64,000 nt of DNA, taken from positions 28,777,540 through 28,841,539 of the forward strand of contig OX463839.1 of NCBI GenBank assembly GCA_949825065.1, read 5' to 3'. This document shows, in pieces, positions 43,561-55,125 of this stretch; position 1 is the stretch's first letter, and the number at the start of each line of letters is the position of its first letter. The notes under the pieces were generated by a model, which was not told where the DNA came from, did no database searches, and was given only the letters and a program-made list of their open reading frames with translations. A program made the translations under genes and the position numbers. The DNA comes from Odontocerum albicorne (taxonomy: Eukaryota; Arthropoda; Insecta; Trichoptera; Odontoceridae).

Positions 43561-44949
43561 AAACAAGAAAATTATTTTATAGTAATATACAAATAATCAC
43601 ATGAAAAATATGCAAATACCGCAGTATAACTAAATAGAAAACTAAAAACTACTAACCATGAAATTAATATTTTATCCTTGAAAATTTCATTTTATCCTAC
43701 TCAAAAGCTGATTATCAAAGGCATTACAGAATATTGATTCAATATTGAAATGATCCAAAAATTAAGACAGGATAATCATTAATAAACACTCAGATCTATC
43801 ATGAACGCTCTGAAGTTAGTCCAATGTGAAAAAAAACTGTAAAATCTTGAAACAGATTTCGCCCAAATGCCCATTATTGTTGATAATACTATAATTAAGA
43901 TAATTCTGATTTGTAATAACATATGTCACATTACTATTTTCACTTTTGTAAATAAAATGAGGTGTGCACAGTCATAATTTAATTATAAAATTAAAATTAT
44001 TTATTTTTTGCCATATCCTGATATAGTGGTGAATAAATAAGTAACGAGAGATTTTATAGTTTTGACATTCATCTGTCAGGTGATGTTTCGGAGTAGTATT
44101 ATTGTTTAATGTGATCATTTATTTAAGAAATTAATATAAAATGTGTTTATAGTAGTAGTAAGCAGTTAATCCCATGAATATTCTATAAACAAGCATTGTT
44201 TTATCATTTATAAAAGTTCATAAACGTTATAAAAAAAATCTGAGACTGTTCATGGCACGGGTTATCATCTAGTGAATCTAAGAGTTAAAATGGCATAAAT
44301 GAATTGAATAAGAAAAATTCTAATGTTAAAAGAAAATTGGTTATTCATCTGATACATAAAAAATCATCAACGTATTTTTAATTATGAAAACCATTTATAG
44401 TTTGTGTCTGGTTTTTCATATTAAAGCTTTTCAACAGACTTCTGGTTGGTTGGAAGATATTGTCAAATAGCAATGCAATAACCAGAATGTATTCTATTTA
44501 GTGAAAGTGTTATACATAAAAATACAACCTATCCCAAAAATAATTTGCTTTAATTTTTCATGTAAGGAAGAAAAATCACTATTTTGGGAGGCATTGAAAA
44601 AAGTTTTAAAGTTTAATGAATATCTAATTGATCCCTTATTGCACTGTTTGATTCAATAAGTGCCACTTTCACTTTGACTTACTGCAACTGTAACAAAACA
44701 GATTTAACCGTTGCCAATGCACAAGACACCATTGAAAAGAAAACAAGAATAATGTAAAACTGTCTCAACAATCGCTTTAGTTATCAGAAAGAATTTTTCA
44801 CTCTGAACTGATGGAATTAACATTTAGCAACACATAACATGAGATTTTAGTCTTAAATTTTTTTATGATAACTGTTTGTGACATTTATAAATAATTATCA
44901 TTTATTATACAAATATTTATATGTAACTTGATAACGCAAAGCATATTTA

Positions 44950-45480
44950 TGCAATCATACATACATACCATCACACCATTTCCCTGTCGGATAGATAAAA
45001 AGGACAGAATGCCAGGATTTCCTATCTCCTTACACATCTTTTGTCTCTTCTACATCCATACACCTTTTCATACAACTACTATGATTTCTTTGACTTTTAA
45101 TGTTTCTTTCTTTCTCATCACCGGTCAATATCCCACTTAACTCTTCCATTATGAGAAAATACTACCCAAATAGCAGAATTCCTCAACTTGCTCTAATCTT
45201 TCATTATTTACCCATATATTGCATTTACTTACTTTTCTATCACTATAACATTGCATTTTGCTGCATTCATTCTCAGATCCTTCTCTTCGCATCTCTCGCA
45301 CAATTTACTAATTTATCTTCATTCTCCACTAACACTACCATGTCATCAGCATATAGTAATCCGCATACGTTCCCATTTAACATTTGTAAGCCACCAATTG
45401 TGAACGAACTTCAAAGGACAATTATTCATTATTGTATTAACTAACAAATTTCTATAATTGATCAACTCTGTATTCAAGAA
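44950..45480 (-). mobile_element. RTE-like LINE, internally deleted, reverse orientation
   Basis: The tail in reverse ('CATACATACCATCACACCAT', 'CACATCTTTTGTCTCTTCTA') joins directly, near 45118, to reverse-transcriptase sequence parallel to 37800-38038. The translation on minus around 45180-45350 includes LADDMVVLVENEDKL and RMNAAKCNVIV, that is RT motifs C and D. About 500 bp present in the 37-kb copy are missing. Confidence 0.7.
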
Positions 45481-45500
45481 ACCTTGACCATAAGAATTAA

Positions 45501-48500
45501 CTCTTTCACGGCGGCGGACCACTTAAATAGCCTGTAGGATACCTACCTAAATAAATAAATAATTGTCAAAATAAATAAGTGAATTGTTAAACATAATTTA
45601 TTGTTAAAATAGTAAACATACAGGGTCAATGACCGATGTACTATTTACAAATTGGCACATGCCAGGAACGGCAACAATGTTACTCACAAATAGTATTTAC
45701 GTTCTGTCTAGCCGTCTCCGAATACAAATAAATATCTACCCGTCAATGCACGCGCTAGAGTAAGACAGAATATGTATCGCGAACTGGTTCATTCATTAGT
45801 ATAAATTACCCACGCGCCGAGAAATAAAGATTATTATTGTACATTCAACTGTCAAAGACTTGTTATTAATTACCCGCTGTTCACTTTCGTTTTCATCCGC
45901 ATTCCTGAGTATTTATATTTAAATAAATACAAATCAAGATCATCACGACGTATAAAGATAAGCAACTCGCTACATTGATGACCCTGAACGAAAAGGAACG
46001 CAGAATTCGACTAAAACGAATATTGCTACATTGAACCCGCACGAAAACTGAACCATAATACATAATAAGTGCCGTCCTGGCGAGCGGCCTTTTAAGTGGC
46101 CACTAACTTTGCGTGTCGATATGTCGGTCAAGATTAAATCTTCTTTAAAATTTTTAACCTGAATATAAGACAAAACGTGTCCTCTAGTGACATCTCTTTT
46201 AAAATCATCAAAACTTCAAGTACTTGATCCATAAGAAGGATTTAAACAGACCGATTCGAGGCCGTCGAAATTTAAAGCATTTTAAATTTTGGCGCCACGC
46301 GTTCGGGTGTGCCGAAGGTCATGTTTCTAATGACGATTTCTCCCGATCAATATGAGGTATTGTGCGTCGATATTTTTTTTGTAAGTACGCGTATTGAATT
46401 AATTGCCTTTTTCATTGTTTATGGATTATTGTTTTCTTCGATTATTGCTTCTTATATTGTCGCACTTTATTTATAGCTTTGATTTGGATACCATTACACA
46501 AACTGTTTTTTAAGAGATTTTAACATTCACTTACTTTTACAACTTTTCAAATCGTCGTTATTTTTTATGTTACGTGTGTTATACGCCATTGAAACAATTC
46601 ATAAAATTTTTAAAATAACTTTAAAAATTCAACACCGCTTATATTATCAATATGGCTAAAAGGAACTTGACTGGAGAGGAAATTGAAGATATCACGGTAG
46701 TAGAACTTGATTCAGATTTTGAATTAACCGATGAAGAAGACGATGTTGCAGATGATGTTGATCCATTAGAAGAAGAGCAGAGAATGGATGATACAATTAT
46801 TCCAGATATTGGAGCAACAACCAGCGGCAATGTGGAACCAAACGAACTATTAGAAAATGTATTTTCTTCATGGAGCCGAGGTCCATTTGCGCCAATAATT
46901 TACGAGTTTGATGAATTTTCATCTGGCATCTTGCCCTCGTGCCAACTTACACCAGAATCATCCGAACTCGATATTTTCGAATATTTTTTAAATAAAAATA
47001 TAATTGAAAATGTGGTACAACAGACTAACCAATTTTATAATTTAAAAAAATTGAGTAAGGAATATTCCGCTAAATCACGAATTCAACGCTGGGTGGATAC
47101 AAATGTACCAGAATTATATATATTCTTTGGTGTCACAATGTTGATGACACGAAATAAGCATTTAACCATACGGGAACATTGGTCCACAGACCCACTTTTA
47201 AATAGCCCAATTTTTGGCAAGACTATGTCAAGGGACCGGTATGAACTGATTTTAAATATGTTACATTTTTCTAATAACAATATAACAAATAGTGGTGACA
47301 AATTGCATAAAATAAGATTATTGCTTGATCATACTCGCAAAGTTTTTACAAGTGTCATGCTGCCTCACAAAAACTTGTGTATCGATGAGAGCATAGTTGT
47401 TTTCAAAGGTCGTCTTATGATAAAACAATACATCCCTTCCAAACGTCACAGATTCGGCATTAAATTATTTGTTTTATGTGATGTTGAAACCGGTTGTGTG
47501 TTAGATCTAATTGTGTATTGCGGTGATGGAACAGAAATAATTTATGATAAATCGTTGGGTATATCGGGTGCAGTTATCAAAACGCTTCTCAATGACTATC
47601 TTGGAAAAGGACACAACTTGTGGTGTGATAACTGGTACACAAGCCCACAATTATTTAAGTTTTTACATGACAATAAAACAAATGCATGTGGAACCGTTCG
47701 AAAATCTCGTAAAGGTATGCCCAACTTCAAAAAAACCAAGAAAGGAGACATTGATTCTCAACATTGTGGACCCTTGTTGGCTATAAAATGGCACGATAAG
47801 AGAGAAATTCATATGCTGACAACAATTCATAGTGACAGATTTATTTCAACAGAGAAATTAAATTATAAAACTGGCGAACAGGTAAAAAAACCTGAGTGCA
47901 TTGTGGATTACAATAAAAATATGGGTAGTGTGGACAAAACCGATATGATGCTTAGTAGTTTAAATTGCCTTCGAAAAACTTTAAAATGGTATAGAAAGCT
48001 GGCTTTTCATTTTGTTGATCTATACATGCTAAATTCATATTTTATTTACAAGCATACAACCGGAAAAACAATAGGTTTAGCGGAATTTCATTTAGCAGTT
48101 ATAAGACAAATATTTGAAAAATATAAAATAGCATCAAAATTGTCCCATTCATCTCCATCCACTAGCAATTCACTACATCTTGGTTTATCGGGTTCAATAA
48201 TAGCCGCACACAGTCCTAAAGAAATTCCAGGAACTGAAAACTGTGCGGAACCTTCTCGTCGGTGCTATGAATGCGCTCATAAACATAAATTAAGGAAAAG
48301 ATCTAGATATATGTGTAGTGAGTGCAATGTGAGTCTGTGTGTAACATGTTTTGGACCATTTCACGCCAGCAAACACTTTCCACAGTAGAAATATTATTAT
48401 TGCAGTGTACTTATCGTTATAAATCTTTTCGTCAAAATCCAAAAACATACTTTTATGTGTTATAAGAATATTTTCTAATATTACGTGTGTATAGTGTCAG

Positions 48501-48652
48501 CTAAAAAATGCATCGGCGCACAGTTCCACAGTACTCAGATTCGGGATAATGGTGAGTCATATTTTTATGTAGATACAATATAAATTTACAGACGTAAAAC
48601 ACCGCCGCCTGTGTGACACACGAAAGATACTCGAGCCATCGCCGTAAAAAGG
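45501..48652 (+). mobile_element. Complete piggyBac-like transposon
   Basis: The element starts CTCTTTCACGGCGGCGG after TTAA (45497-45500) and ends CCGCCGTAAAAAGG-like (CATCGCCGTAAAAAGG) before TTAA (48653-48656). The TTAA duplication is the piggyBac signature. The imperfect terminal repeats share the YTTTYACGGCG core. The 3,152-bp element carries one uninterrupted transposase gene and an about 1.15 kb 5' leader (45501-46651) without other genes. Confidence 0.92.
46652..48388 (+). CDS. PiggyBac-like transposase, intact frame (578 aa)
   Basis: The start is ATG 46652 (MAKRNLTGEEIEDITVVELD), followed by an acidic N-terminus. The DDE_Tnp_1_7-type core begins near residue 85 (FAPIIYEF). Catalytic aspartates are visible in LCIDESIVVFKGRL (about residue 247), NLWCDNWYTSPQLF (about 328) and NMGSVDKTDMML (about 429). 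The C-terminal 45 residues form a cysteine/histidine cross-brace zinc finger (CYECAHKHKLR ... CSECNVSLCVTCFGPFH) that in piggyBac binds terminal repeats. The length matches the family. No stops or shifts are visible. The protein would act in the nucleus, excising and inserting at TTAA. Whether it is active cannot be seen. Confidence 0.95.
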   Translation: MAKRNLTGEEIEDITVVELDSDFELTDEEDDVADDVDPLEEEQRMDDTIIPDIGATTSGNVEPNELLENVFSSWSRGPFAPIIYEFDEFSSGILPSCQLTPESSELDIFEYFLNKNIIENVVQQTNQFYNLKKLSKEYSAKSRIQRWVDTNVPELYIFFGVTMLMTRNKHLTIREHWSTDPLLNSPIFGKTMSRDRYELILNMLHFSNNNITNSGDKLHKIRLLLDHTRKVFTSVMLPHKNLCIDESIVVFKGRLMIKQYIPSKRHRFGIKLFVLCDVETGCVLDLIVYCGDGTEIIYDKSLGISGAVIKTLLNDYLGKGHNLWCDNWYTSPQLFKFLHDNKTNACGTVRKSRKGMPNFKKTKKGDIDSQHCGPLLAIKWHDKREIHMLTTIHSDRFISTEKLNYKTGEQVKKPECIVDYNKNMGSVDKTDMMLSSLNCLRKTLKWYRKLAFHFVDLYMLNSYFIYKHTTGKTIGLAEFHLAVIRQIFEKYKIASKLSHSSPSTSNSLHLGLSGSIIAAHSPKEIPGTENCAEPSRRCYECAHKHKLRKRSRYMCSECNVSLCVTCFGPFHASKHFPQ

Positions 48653-48656
48653 TTAA

Positions 48657-49017
48657 GAGATAAATTTGATTCATCTTGCTATCCATGGAAAAAATTGTTA
48701 AGTTACAAAATCTTTCTTATCACTCCAATTAAGCCATGGTGTAATTTTTTTACATTTTAAGAGGAAGAAGTTGAATGGATAAGATTTTATTCAACATTTA
48801 ATTGTTGGGACTTTTTAATGTAACCCAATATTGATATTAATCAAATCTTGATTGATTGACTGAATGCATGTTTATTTTTAAATTAAAGTAGGGACAGGAT
48901 TCATCAAATCAGGTAGAAATTAGCTGTAATGTAGCATTATTAAGGGCTTCAGGAGCAAAACCCCAGAAGTATTTTAAGTGAATTTTATATCAATTTTTCA
49001 ACACATCAAATCATGTA
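48657..49017. other. Intergenic AT-rich segment
   Basis: No gene or repeat recognised between the piggyBac-like element and the pogo-like MITE. Confidence 0.6.
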
Positions 49018-49192
49018 CTGTAATCTCTTAATTTTTCGGAGTCGCATTAACTGGGTTATGGATTAACTGAGGAAGTAAAAAATTCAGATTTTTTTATAAC
49101 ATTAAATAATTCTACACTAATATTTTTAAAAAATCCGGCCCCATTAATCCGTTATCCGGCTAATGAAACCCCTGATAATCAAGAGTCTACTG
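49018..49192. mobile_element. Pogo/Tigger-like MITE, 175 bp
   Basis: The right end read in reverse, CAGTAGACTCTTGATTATCA, resembles the pogo/Tigger terminal consensus. The left end CTGTAATCTCTTAATTTTTC pairs with it imperfectly. TA lies outside both ends (49016-49017 and 49193-49194). There is no coding capacity. Confidence 0.65.
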
Positions 49193-49194
49193 TA

Positions 49195-50997
49195 ATTTTT
49201 TTACAGGAATACATATAAATCGAAAGCATAATACCCAAGTATTGCAAAGGCCTAGAAGATAACTATTATCTGATAGTGGGAACAACAAAGTATAGAAGAA
49301 TATTCCTCATAGCCCTGGTAATATTTTGAACTACCATATAGTATTAGGAATGAGATTCACCAGTATGTTTACCAATAAAATAATAGCCTGGATTTCATTA
49401 AACATACTCAAAATATCTTACCTAAGTCATACTCTCTATAACCACAACATAATATAATATTATAGAAACAATAAAATGTAAATATCTCTTAAATTAAGTG
49501 CTGCTGAACACATAATTGAGTATTTTACTATAAATAAAAACTCCGCAAAATATTCAATAACAAAGTGACATAACATTACATACACATGAATATTAAGATG
49601 ATTTTTGTTATTGTACAGACTGGTGTTAAGTAAGGCAACAAAACAGGAAAAATAGCCAACTAGAAATAATATTTAGTAATCGTGCAGATCATTACATGAT
49701 AACCAAATAACTAAGAAAAATAATTTATCTGAGGTCTATTTTACAATGCGAAATAAAACGAAAACCGTCAAATTACTATAGTTCACGAATTTAAAATGTA
49801 TTGAAGATTGTAATGTACATATAAAATTTACTGTACTAACTGTGATTAAAATACACGCGACTTCTGAAATAATGTTTTAGAAACCTTTGCAACAATACTT
49901 AAAATAAATTAAAATTGCACAAGCATATTTTCATTTTTTCGTAGTACTAACACGAAAAATGTTCTAATATAAAAAATAAATATGAGTTTAGTGTTTCGCC
50001 TAGAAACCGGCAAAACAGCGACATTTTACAATGATGCAACTACTAATTCAATTCATTATACGAAAACTTTTATAGCACTTACATTCAGCTGTTGGCCAGT
50101 TGGTAGTGCTCATGTTGATATATTATAACTTAAACTATTGCACAATTATTTGACAGATGTTTCGACGAATACTTAATTTTAAGCTCGCACAAAACAATAT
50201 AAAACCAGAACGAACATCCACCCTATCATAAAAATACACAATAAATGTGACGTGTTGGAAACATAGATATTTTGTGTAATTTTCTGTGATCAAAAATTAA
50301 TTTTGCAATAACAATTCACTGATCATGGAAAATTATGCATACAATTTTAAAACTTTTAGAACGCCTTTGATAAGTTTCAGCAGAGGGTTGAATTTGATCT
50401 GCAAAATTTATAAATTTAACCATTGATAAAGTAAACTTGACGTTCTGGTATTGCCTTTGGAAAAAATATTGCAATGTCGTCGACCCTTGAAGAAATTACT
50501 ATAGAAGAGCTATTCTATAATGTTCTATGAAAAGAGATTGTGATTAAGTAACTAAAAAAATAAAATACTTTTACAATATGGTTGAATAACTTTAATTATA
50601 TTGAGTTTTCTCATTTGGCATAAAAAATTACAGAAAACACATTAAGTTTTTTAAACTTTCACATCAGCAAACATTATTAAAAGAAATACGTATGCATGGG
50701 GAACAATTCAATAACCCTGCTTTGACTTTTTTTTTTTAATAAAAATAATTTAATTCATGGGCATCCATATTTTTCTCATTTCTAAGTAGAAAAATGGCCG
50801 TGTCACTCGAAAAGAGAAACACAGCGCGGAATTCGAAAAGTTAGCCTTCTATAGTCCAATCAATATAAGTGTATTTGGATGCATTAATGCGAATTCTCAA
50901 CCTTAGGTGTATATCTCGATAGAATACTTGGCACACTTATTTCTACCCACGTTAAAATTAAAAAATTAATGCACAAATTATTAAAATAATATTTGTG
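49195..50997. other. Intergenic AT-rich DNA
   Basis: 1.8 kb without a recognisable gene, exon or mobile element. Only short frames are present. Confidence 0.6.
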
Positions 50998-51580
50998 TCC
51001 TCAGTGAGATACAAACAAAATCCTAGTTTACTGGGGGCACGACGAATGAAAGGCAACAAACCCAGATCCATGAAAATGGTGTGTTCAAATTAAATTACCT
51101 GTTGTTTTTTTCGCAAATTGTCTATATTTCTTGTCATGTGTAAATAAAATAAATAAATCAGGAGATAGTTTTTATTTACTTGTCTATAACTTCTTTTCAG
51201 ATATTTTTAGTTATCTACCAACAAGCCAATTACTTAATGAAGAAAATCAATTTAATGAATTTACTTACTAGCTTCTTTTTTCTGTTTTATAACTTTTAGG
51301 TCACAATAAAATATCGGGCGTCTTTTCAATAATGTCGATGATAAACAATCACTAGCGGTCAAAAAGGATAATCCCTTTATTCTATCGATTGATGATGCTT
51401 GAGGTATGTTTTTTTTTAATTAATATATTTATTTACTACACTTGACAAGAAATACACATAATTTACGAAAAAACAACAGGTAATTTAATTTGGACATACA
51501 ATTTTAATGGATCTGGGTTTGTTGCCTTTCATTTGTCGTGTCCCCAGTAAACTAGGATTTTGTCTGTATCTCACTGAGGA
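50998..51580. mobile_element. MITE with about 160-bp terminal inverted repeats
   Basis: The left arm begins TCCTCAGTGAGATACA and continues AAATCCTAGTTTACTGGGG, GCAACAAACCCAGATCCAT and AATTAAATTACCTGTTGTTT. The right arm (about 51418-51580) is its reverse complement with about 10 % differences. The 260-bp centre has no coding frame. I could not settle a target duplication, so the superfamily is open. Confidence 0.8.
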
Positions 51581-52439
51581 TATTTAGCATGAAAAAATAA
51601 ATTGATACTTCTTTCCGATTTTCGATTATACAAAAACAAAACCCCGTTACACATTCTCATCAACCTGATAAACAGTGACACTCAATTACAACTGGAAACA
51701 TCATGCGAAATTAAACTTCTCACACATCATCACTCCAGAAAGGCAAAAAATGTTCATCCCATAATATACCGCACACAATCATAAAAATAAAAACAAAAAT
51801 TTAATTAACATTTTTCAAACTTTTGTACTTCAGCAAGTGCAAATTTTCTACTGATTTATTATGAGACTCAAACAATAAGAAAATTTAAGCTACAACACGA
51901 TTTTCGGATTAAAAATCCACTGCTTTTCATAGAGCAGATGTGTACAATGCTTTTTTCCCTATAAAGTACCTTAACAATTTATCTTAAGTAGCTAATGAAC
52001 TTAACAACAACAAATTATGTAGAATAAATCAGATATCATTCAAAATCAGACCATTTCCTTTTAGGCTAGATTTCCACATGGTCAAATATCAAACTTCTTG
52101 CGTTAACATATCTATCTATTAAAAAGCTACAGACAACTTTACAATTGAACTTAACAAGCTGTAAATTTCCTTTGCATGGCTTATCGTTCCACAAACATTC
52201 TTATTAGCCCAAAGACATCTCGTAAGCAACTTACGATATGTTTCTAGTCAAATATTGACCATTTCTATTGGAAAATATTTTTAAAAGCATGATAACTAGT
52301 TTGAAGAATCGCTTAGAAAAAGTATTTAAAACAAAATATTTTTTTAAGATGACAACTTCCAAGATAGCCGTGAAATTGTCGTTTTCATTTTACAAGTGTC
52401 ATCGTGAATTGTTTGTGGTTGGCTATATTTCCGGAGATT
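51581..52439. other. Intergenic sequence upstream of ADRM1
   Basis: AT-rich; no exon or repeat recognised. The ADRM1 promoter should lie in its right part, but no core element could be identified. Confidence 0.5.
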
Positions 52440-52487
52440 TTAAGTAACTTTGGTTCAGTTTATTGCGATTTATTCCCAATTTACGAG
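52440..52487 (+). promoter_or_regulatory. Possible untranslated first exon of ADRM1
   Basis: A consensus-like donor (GAG|GTATAA) at 52487/52488 pairs with the acceptor 'TAATTTTAG' ending at 52582, which would remove a 95-bp intron just before the start codon. The transcription start is unknown, so the left border is arbitrary. Confidence 0.35.
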
Positions 52488-52587
52488 GTATAAACAAATT
52501 CAATTATAATTAGTTCAAGTGAATCGTGTTGCACGGCAATATCCTTTCGTTTACTTTATATTCTTTCTCTTAATAATTTTAGGAAAT

Positions 52588-52917
52588 ATGCCTTCAGGAG
52601 CTTTATTTGGAAGCAGCAGTGCCCTGGGAGGTGGCTCAGGCGGCTCCAAACACTTGGTAGAGTTCCGTGCTGGCAGAATGATACTGAAGGAGCGAATGTT
52701 GCATCCAGATAACAGAAAAGGCTTCTTGTATGTTTACCAGAGTGATGATTCTTTAATGCATTTCTGCTGGAAGGAGCGCACAACCGTCGCCACAGAAGAC
52801 GATCTTATCATATTTCCTGACGATTGTGAATTCTTGAAAATCAATCAATGCACAACGGGCAGAGTTTATGTTTTAAAATTCAAATCTTCAACAAGGAGAT
52901 TATTCTTCTGGATGCAG
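52588..52917 (+). CDS. ADRM1: Proteasomal ubiquitin receptor ADRM1/Rpn13, coding exon 1
   Basis: It encodes the Pru (pleckstrin-like receptor for ubiquitin) domain: [20 protein letters not shown], then [46 protein letters not shown] and [13 protein letters not shown]. This domain binds ubiquitin and the Rpn2 tail, placing the protein on the 26S proteasome lid/base (family knowledge). The start at 52588 is preferred over the upstream methionine at 52519. The ATG lies 6 bases after a splice acceptor, and MPSG...LFG is the conserved start. The donor is CAG|GTAATT, phase 0, after codon 110. Confidence 0.95.
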
Positions 52918-53780
52918 GTAATTTTAATTGTGCAATTATTTCAGTTAATTTTTTTACTCTTAGTACGGCATTTATATGACGTATTTTTTATGCATTGTTT
53001 AAATATTCAACTTCGGATAGTTTAAATGGTTTTTTATTCTTGAAAAAAATATTTATGGTATAATTTCAATAGAGATGACTTCTCAGTTTTGAGAACACAT
53101 AACCTAAAAGGATGATGGATAGTAGGCGGTGTTCAGACCCAGCAGCAGTCTATAACCATCGTAACATACTGAAATTGGTTGAGTTATGTATTGAGGATGC
53201 TGCCTGGTAGATAGTCGAGAGCTGGCAGCACTAGTTAAAAATAATACACTGCATAAGATGTCCAAACAAATGCCTTGAATTCTATGTGTATCCTTTCGTT
53301 TTGTCTCTGGTGTTTTCTTGTAGTCACATTTTTTATATAAGTTTTTTTCTCTGTGTTATTTTATCACTAGCAAGGAACTCAAAGAATCAGACGTTTATCA
53401 TACACCTATGTTACGATAGTGAGATTTGTAGTCTTGAACTATAATGCCAGATAGGAGGATGTGTAGTGCCAGTTTATATTCATCTGTGTTCCTGATGGAA
53501 CATACAGGGCAGGCCTGACCAAATATTTTAATTGAAGGGTCTCATAGAATTTAAATATAAGAACTGGCCACTAAATAACGTATGATTTTTTTAGTGGCCC
53601 GTACTCATATTCTTTCTATAGTTTTATATTTTATTGTGCCATTGACGTTATTAGCCTTTACTATAAACTGTTGATGTTCCATCCAAAGATTTATTTTGAG
53701 TAATTTCAAATGATATACTTTCTTAAATACATAATATATTCATGACCTTTCCAAGATATTGAAGCTTTTAGATTTGAATA

Positions 53781-55057
53781 ACACATCGATCAATAATTCC
53801 CTGGACGAACTACTAAAACAACATTTGTTTGCCAAAATTCTTTATTCATCAACATAGTCTCCTTCAAGAGCGATACATTCATTCCAATGCTTTCCTAACT
53901 TTTCTAAGCCAGCCGTGTAGAACGATTTATCTTTGGTTTCTAAATAGGCGCTAGTTTCGGCAATCACTTCTTCATTGGAGCCAAATCTCTTTCCCTAGAG
54001 CATCTTTTTGAGGTCTGCGAACAGCCAAAGTCTCTGGGGGGCAAATCTGGAGAATACGGTGGGTGCGGAAACAATTCGAAGTTCAACTCATGCAATTTGG
54101 CCATCGTTACCATCGACTTGTGACACGGTGCATTGTGCTGATGAAAGAACTTTTTTCTTCATATGGAGCCGTTTTTTTGCAATTTTTGTTTTCAAACGCT
54201 CCAATAACGCTATGTAATATTCGCTATTGATGGTTTTTCCCTTTTCAAGCTGATTGATGAATATTATACCATGCGCATCCCAAAATACGGAGGCCATAAC
54301 CTTTCCGGCGGACTGTTGAGTTTTGGTCGCTTCGGACAACTTTCACCGGCTGCTCTCCACTCAGCTGACTGCCGATTTGATTCTGGAGTATAGTGGTGGA
54401 TCCAAGTTTCATCCATTGTCATATACCGACGCAAAAACTCCTGTTTATTTCGCGTAAACAGTGCCAAACAGCGCTCTGAATCATCGATGCGTTGTTGTTT
54501 CTGTTCCATTGTGAGCAAACGCGGCACCCATTTCGAAAAAAGATTTTTCATGACCAAATGTTCATGCAAAATAGTGTAAACACTACCAAATGATATCTTG
54601 ATGTCAGCTATCTCACGCAACTTTACTTTGCGATTTTCCATCACGATTTTGAGGGTTTTTTTTTATATTTTCTGGTGTAACAGCCTCATTTGGACGTCCA
54701 GAGCGTTCAGCATCATTTGTGTCTACGACCGCGTTTGAAATCAGCATACCACCGACAAATGGTTGTTTTCGACGGAGCAGAGTCCGGATAACACTTTTCA
54801 AACCATCGCTGAGTTTGAACGGTATTTTTTCCCATTAAAAAGCAATGTTTTATCAACACACGAAATTCGGTTTTTTCCATTGTTTTGTAAATAGCAAAGG
54901 TAGTGTCACTAAAACCACTGTAACTCAATGACACTGTTGAAATGTCATGAAAGTTTGACACGTAACTTCTAAAGGTTGGTACTAACTGAGAATGGTATGG
55001 ATTTGTTATTAGAGGTGTCATCTGTTGGTTAGTCCCGAGAATTGTTGATTGATACGT
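53781..55057 (-). mobile_element. Mariner, same family as 4644-6373, full length
   Basis: The ends are ACACATCGATCAATAATTCC on the left and, in reverse, ACGTATCAATCAACAATTCT on the right, with TA flanks (53779-53780, 55058-55059). At 1,277 bp it is a standard-length mariner and shows what the inverted dimer lost. Its terminal repeats have drifted. Confidence 0.85.
53842..54880 (-). pseudogene. Mariner transposase, frame-shifted
   Basis: It starts at ATG 54880 (MEKTEFRVLIKHCFLMGKNT), with the helix-turn-helix KTTICRWYADFKRG. A frame change follows near 54715, then WVPRLLTMEQKQQRIDDSER and the first catalytic region MDETWIHHYTPES. Another change near 54270 precedes DAHGIIFINQLEKGKTIN. Later breaks hit the second aspartate region (about 54130), and the third block follows to the TAA at 53842-53844. 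It is non-functional. Confidence 0.88.
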
Positions 55058-55125
55058 TACATATGAGTTCTGTATCTTTGTACCTTAATTAAATAAATGT
55101 GAATTGTTAAGTTGTTTGTTTAAAG

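Noticed and set aside
46639..46830. Serine-rich minus-strand frame opposite the piggyBac-like N-terminus
   Set aside because: It is the antisense shadow of the acidic codons (GAA/GAT read as TTC/ATC and TCA) of the real transposase.
52519..52587. Upstream in-frame methionine of the first ADRM1 exon ([10 protein letters not shown]...)
   Set aside because: A splice acceptor (TAATTTTAG, ending 52582) lies between it and the conserved MPSG start. The hydrophobic leader it would add is intron sequence, not a signal peptide of this cytosolic/nuclear protein.
53560..53610. Inverted ACTGGCCACTAAA / TTTAGTGGCCCGT pair
   Set aside because: It is only about 11 bp with a mismatch; no terminal-repeat or target-duplication context, so it could be chance.
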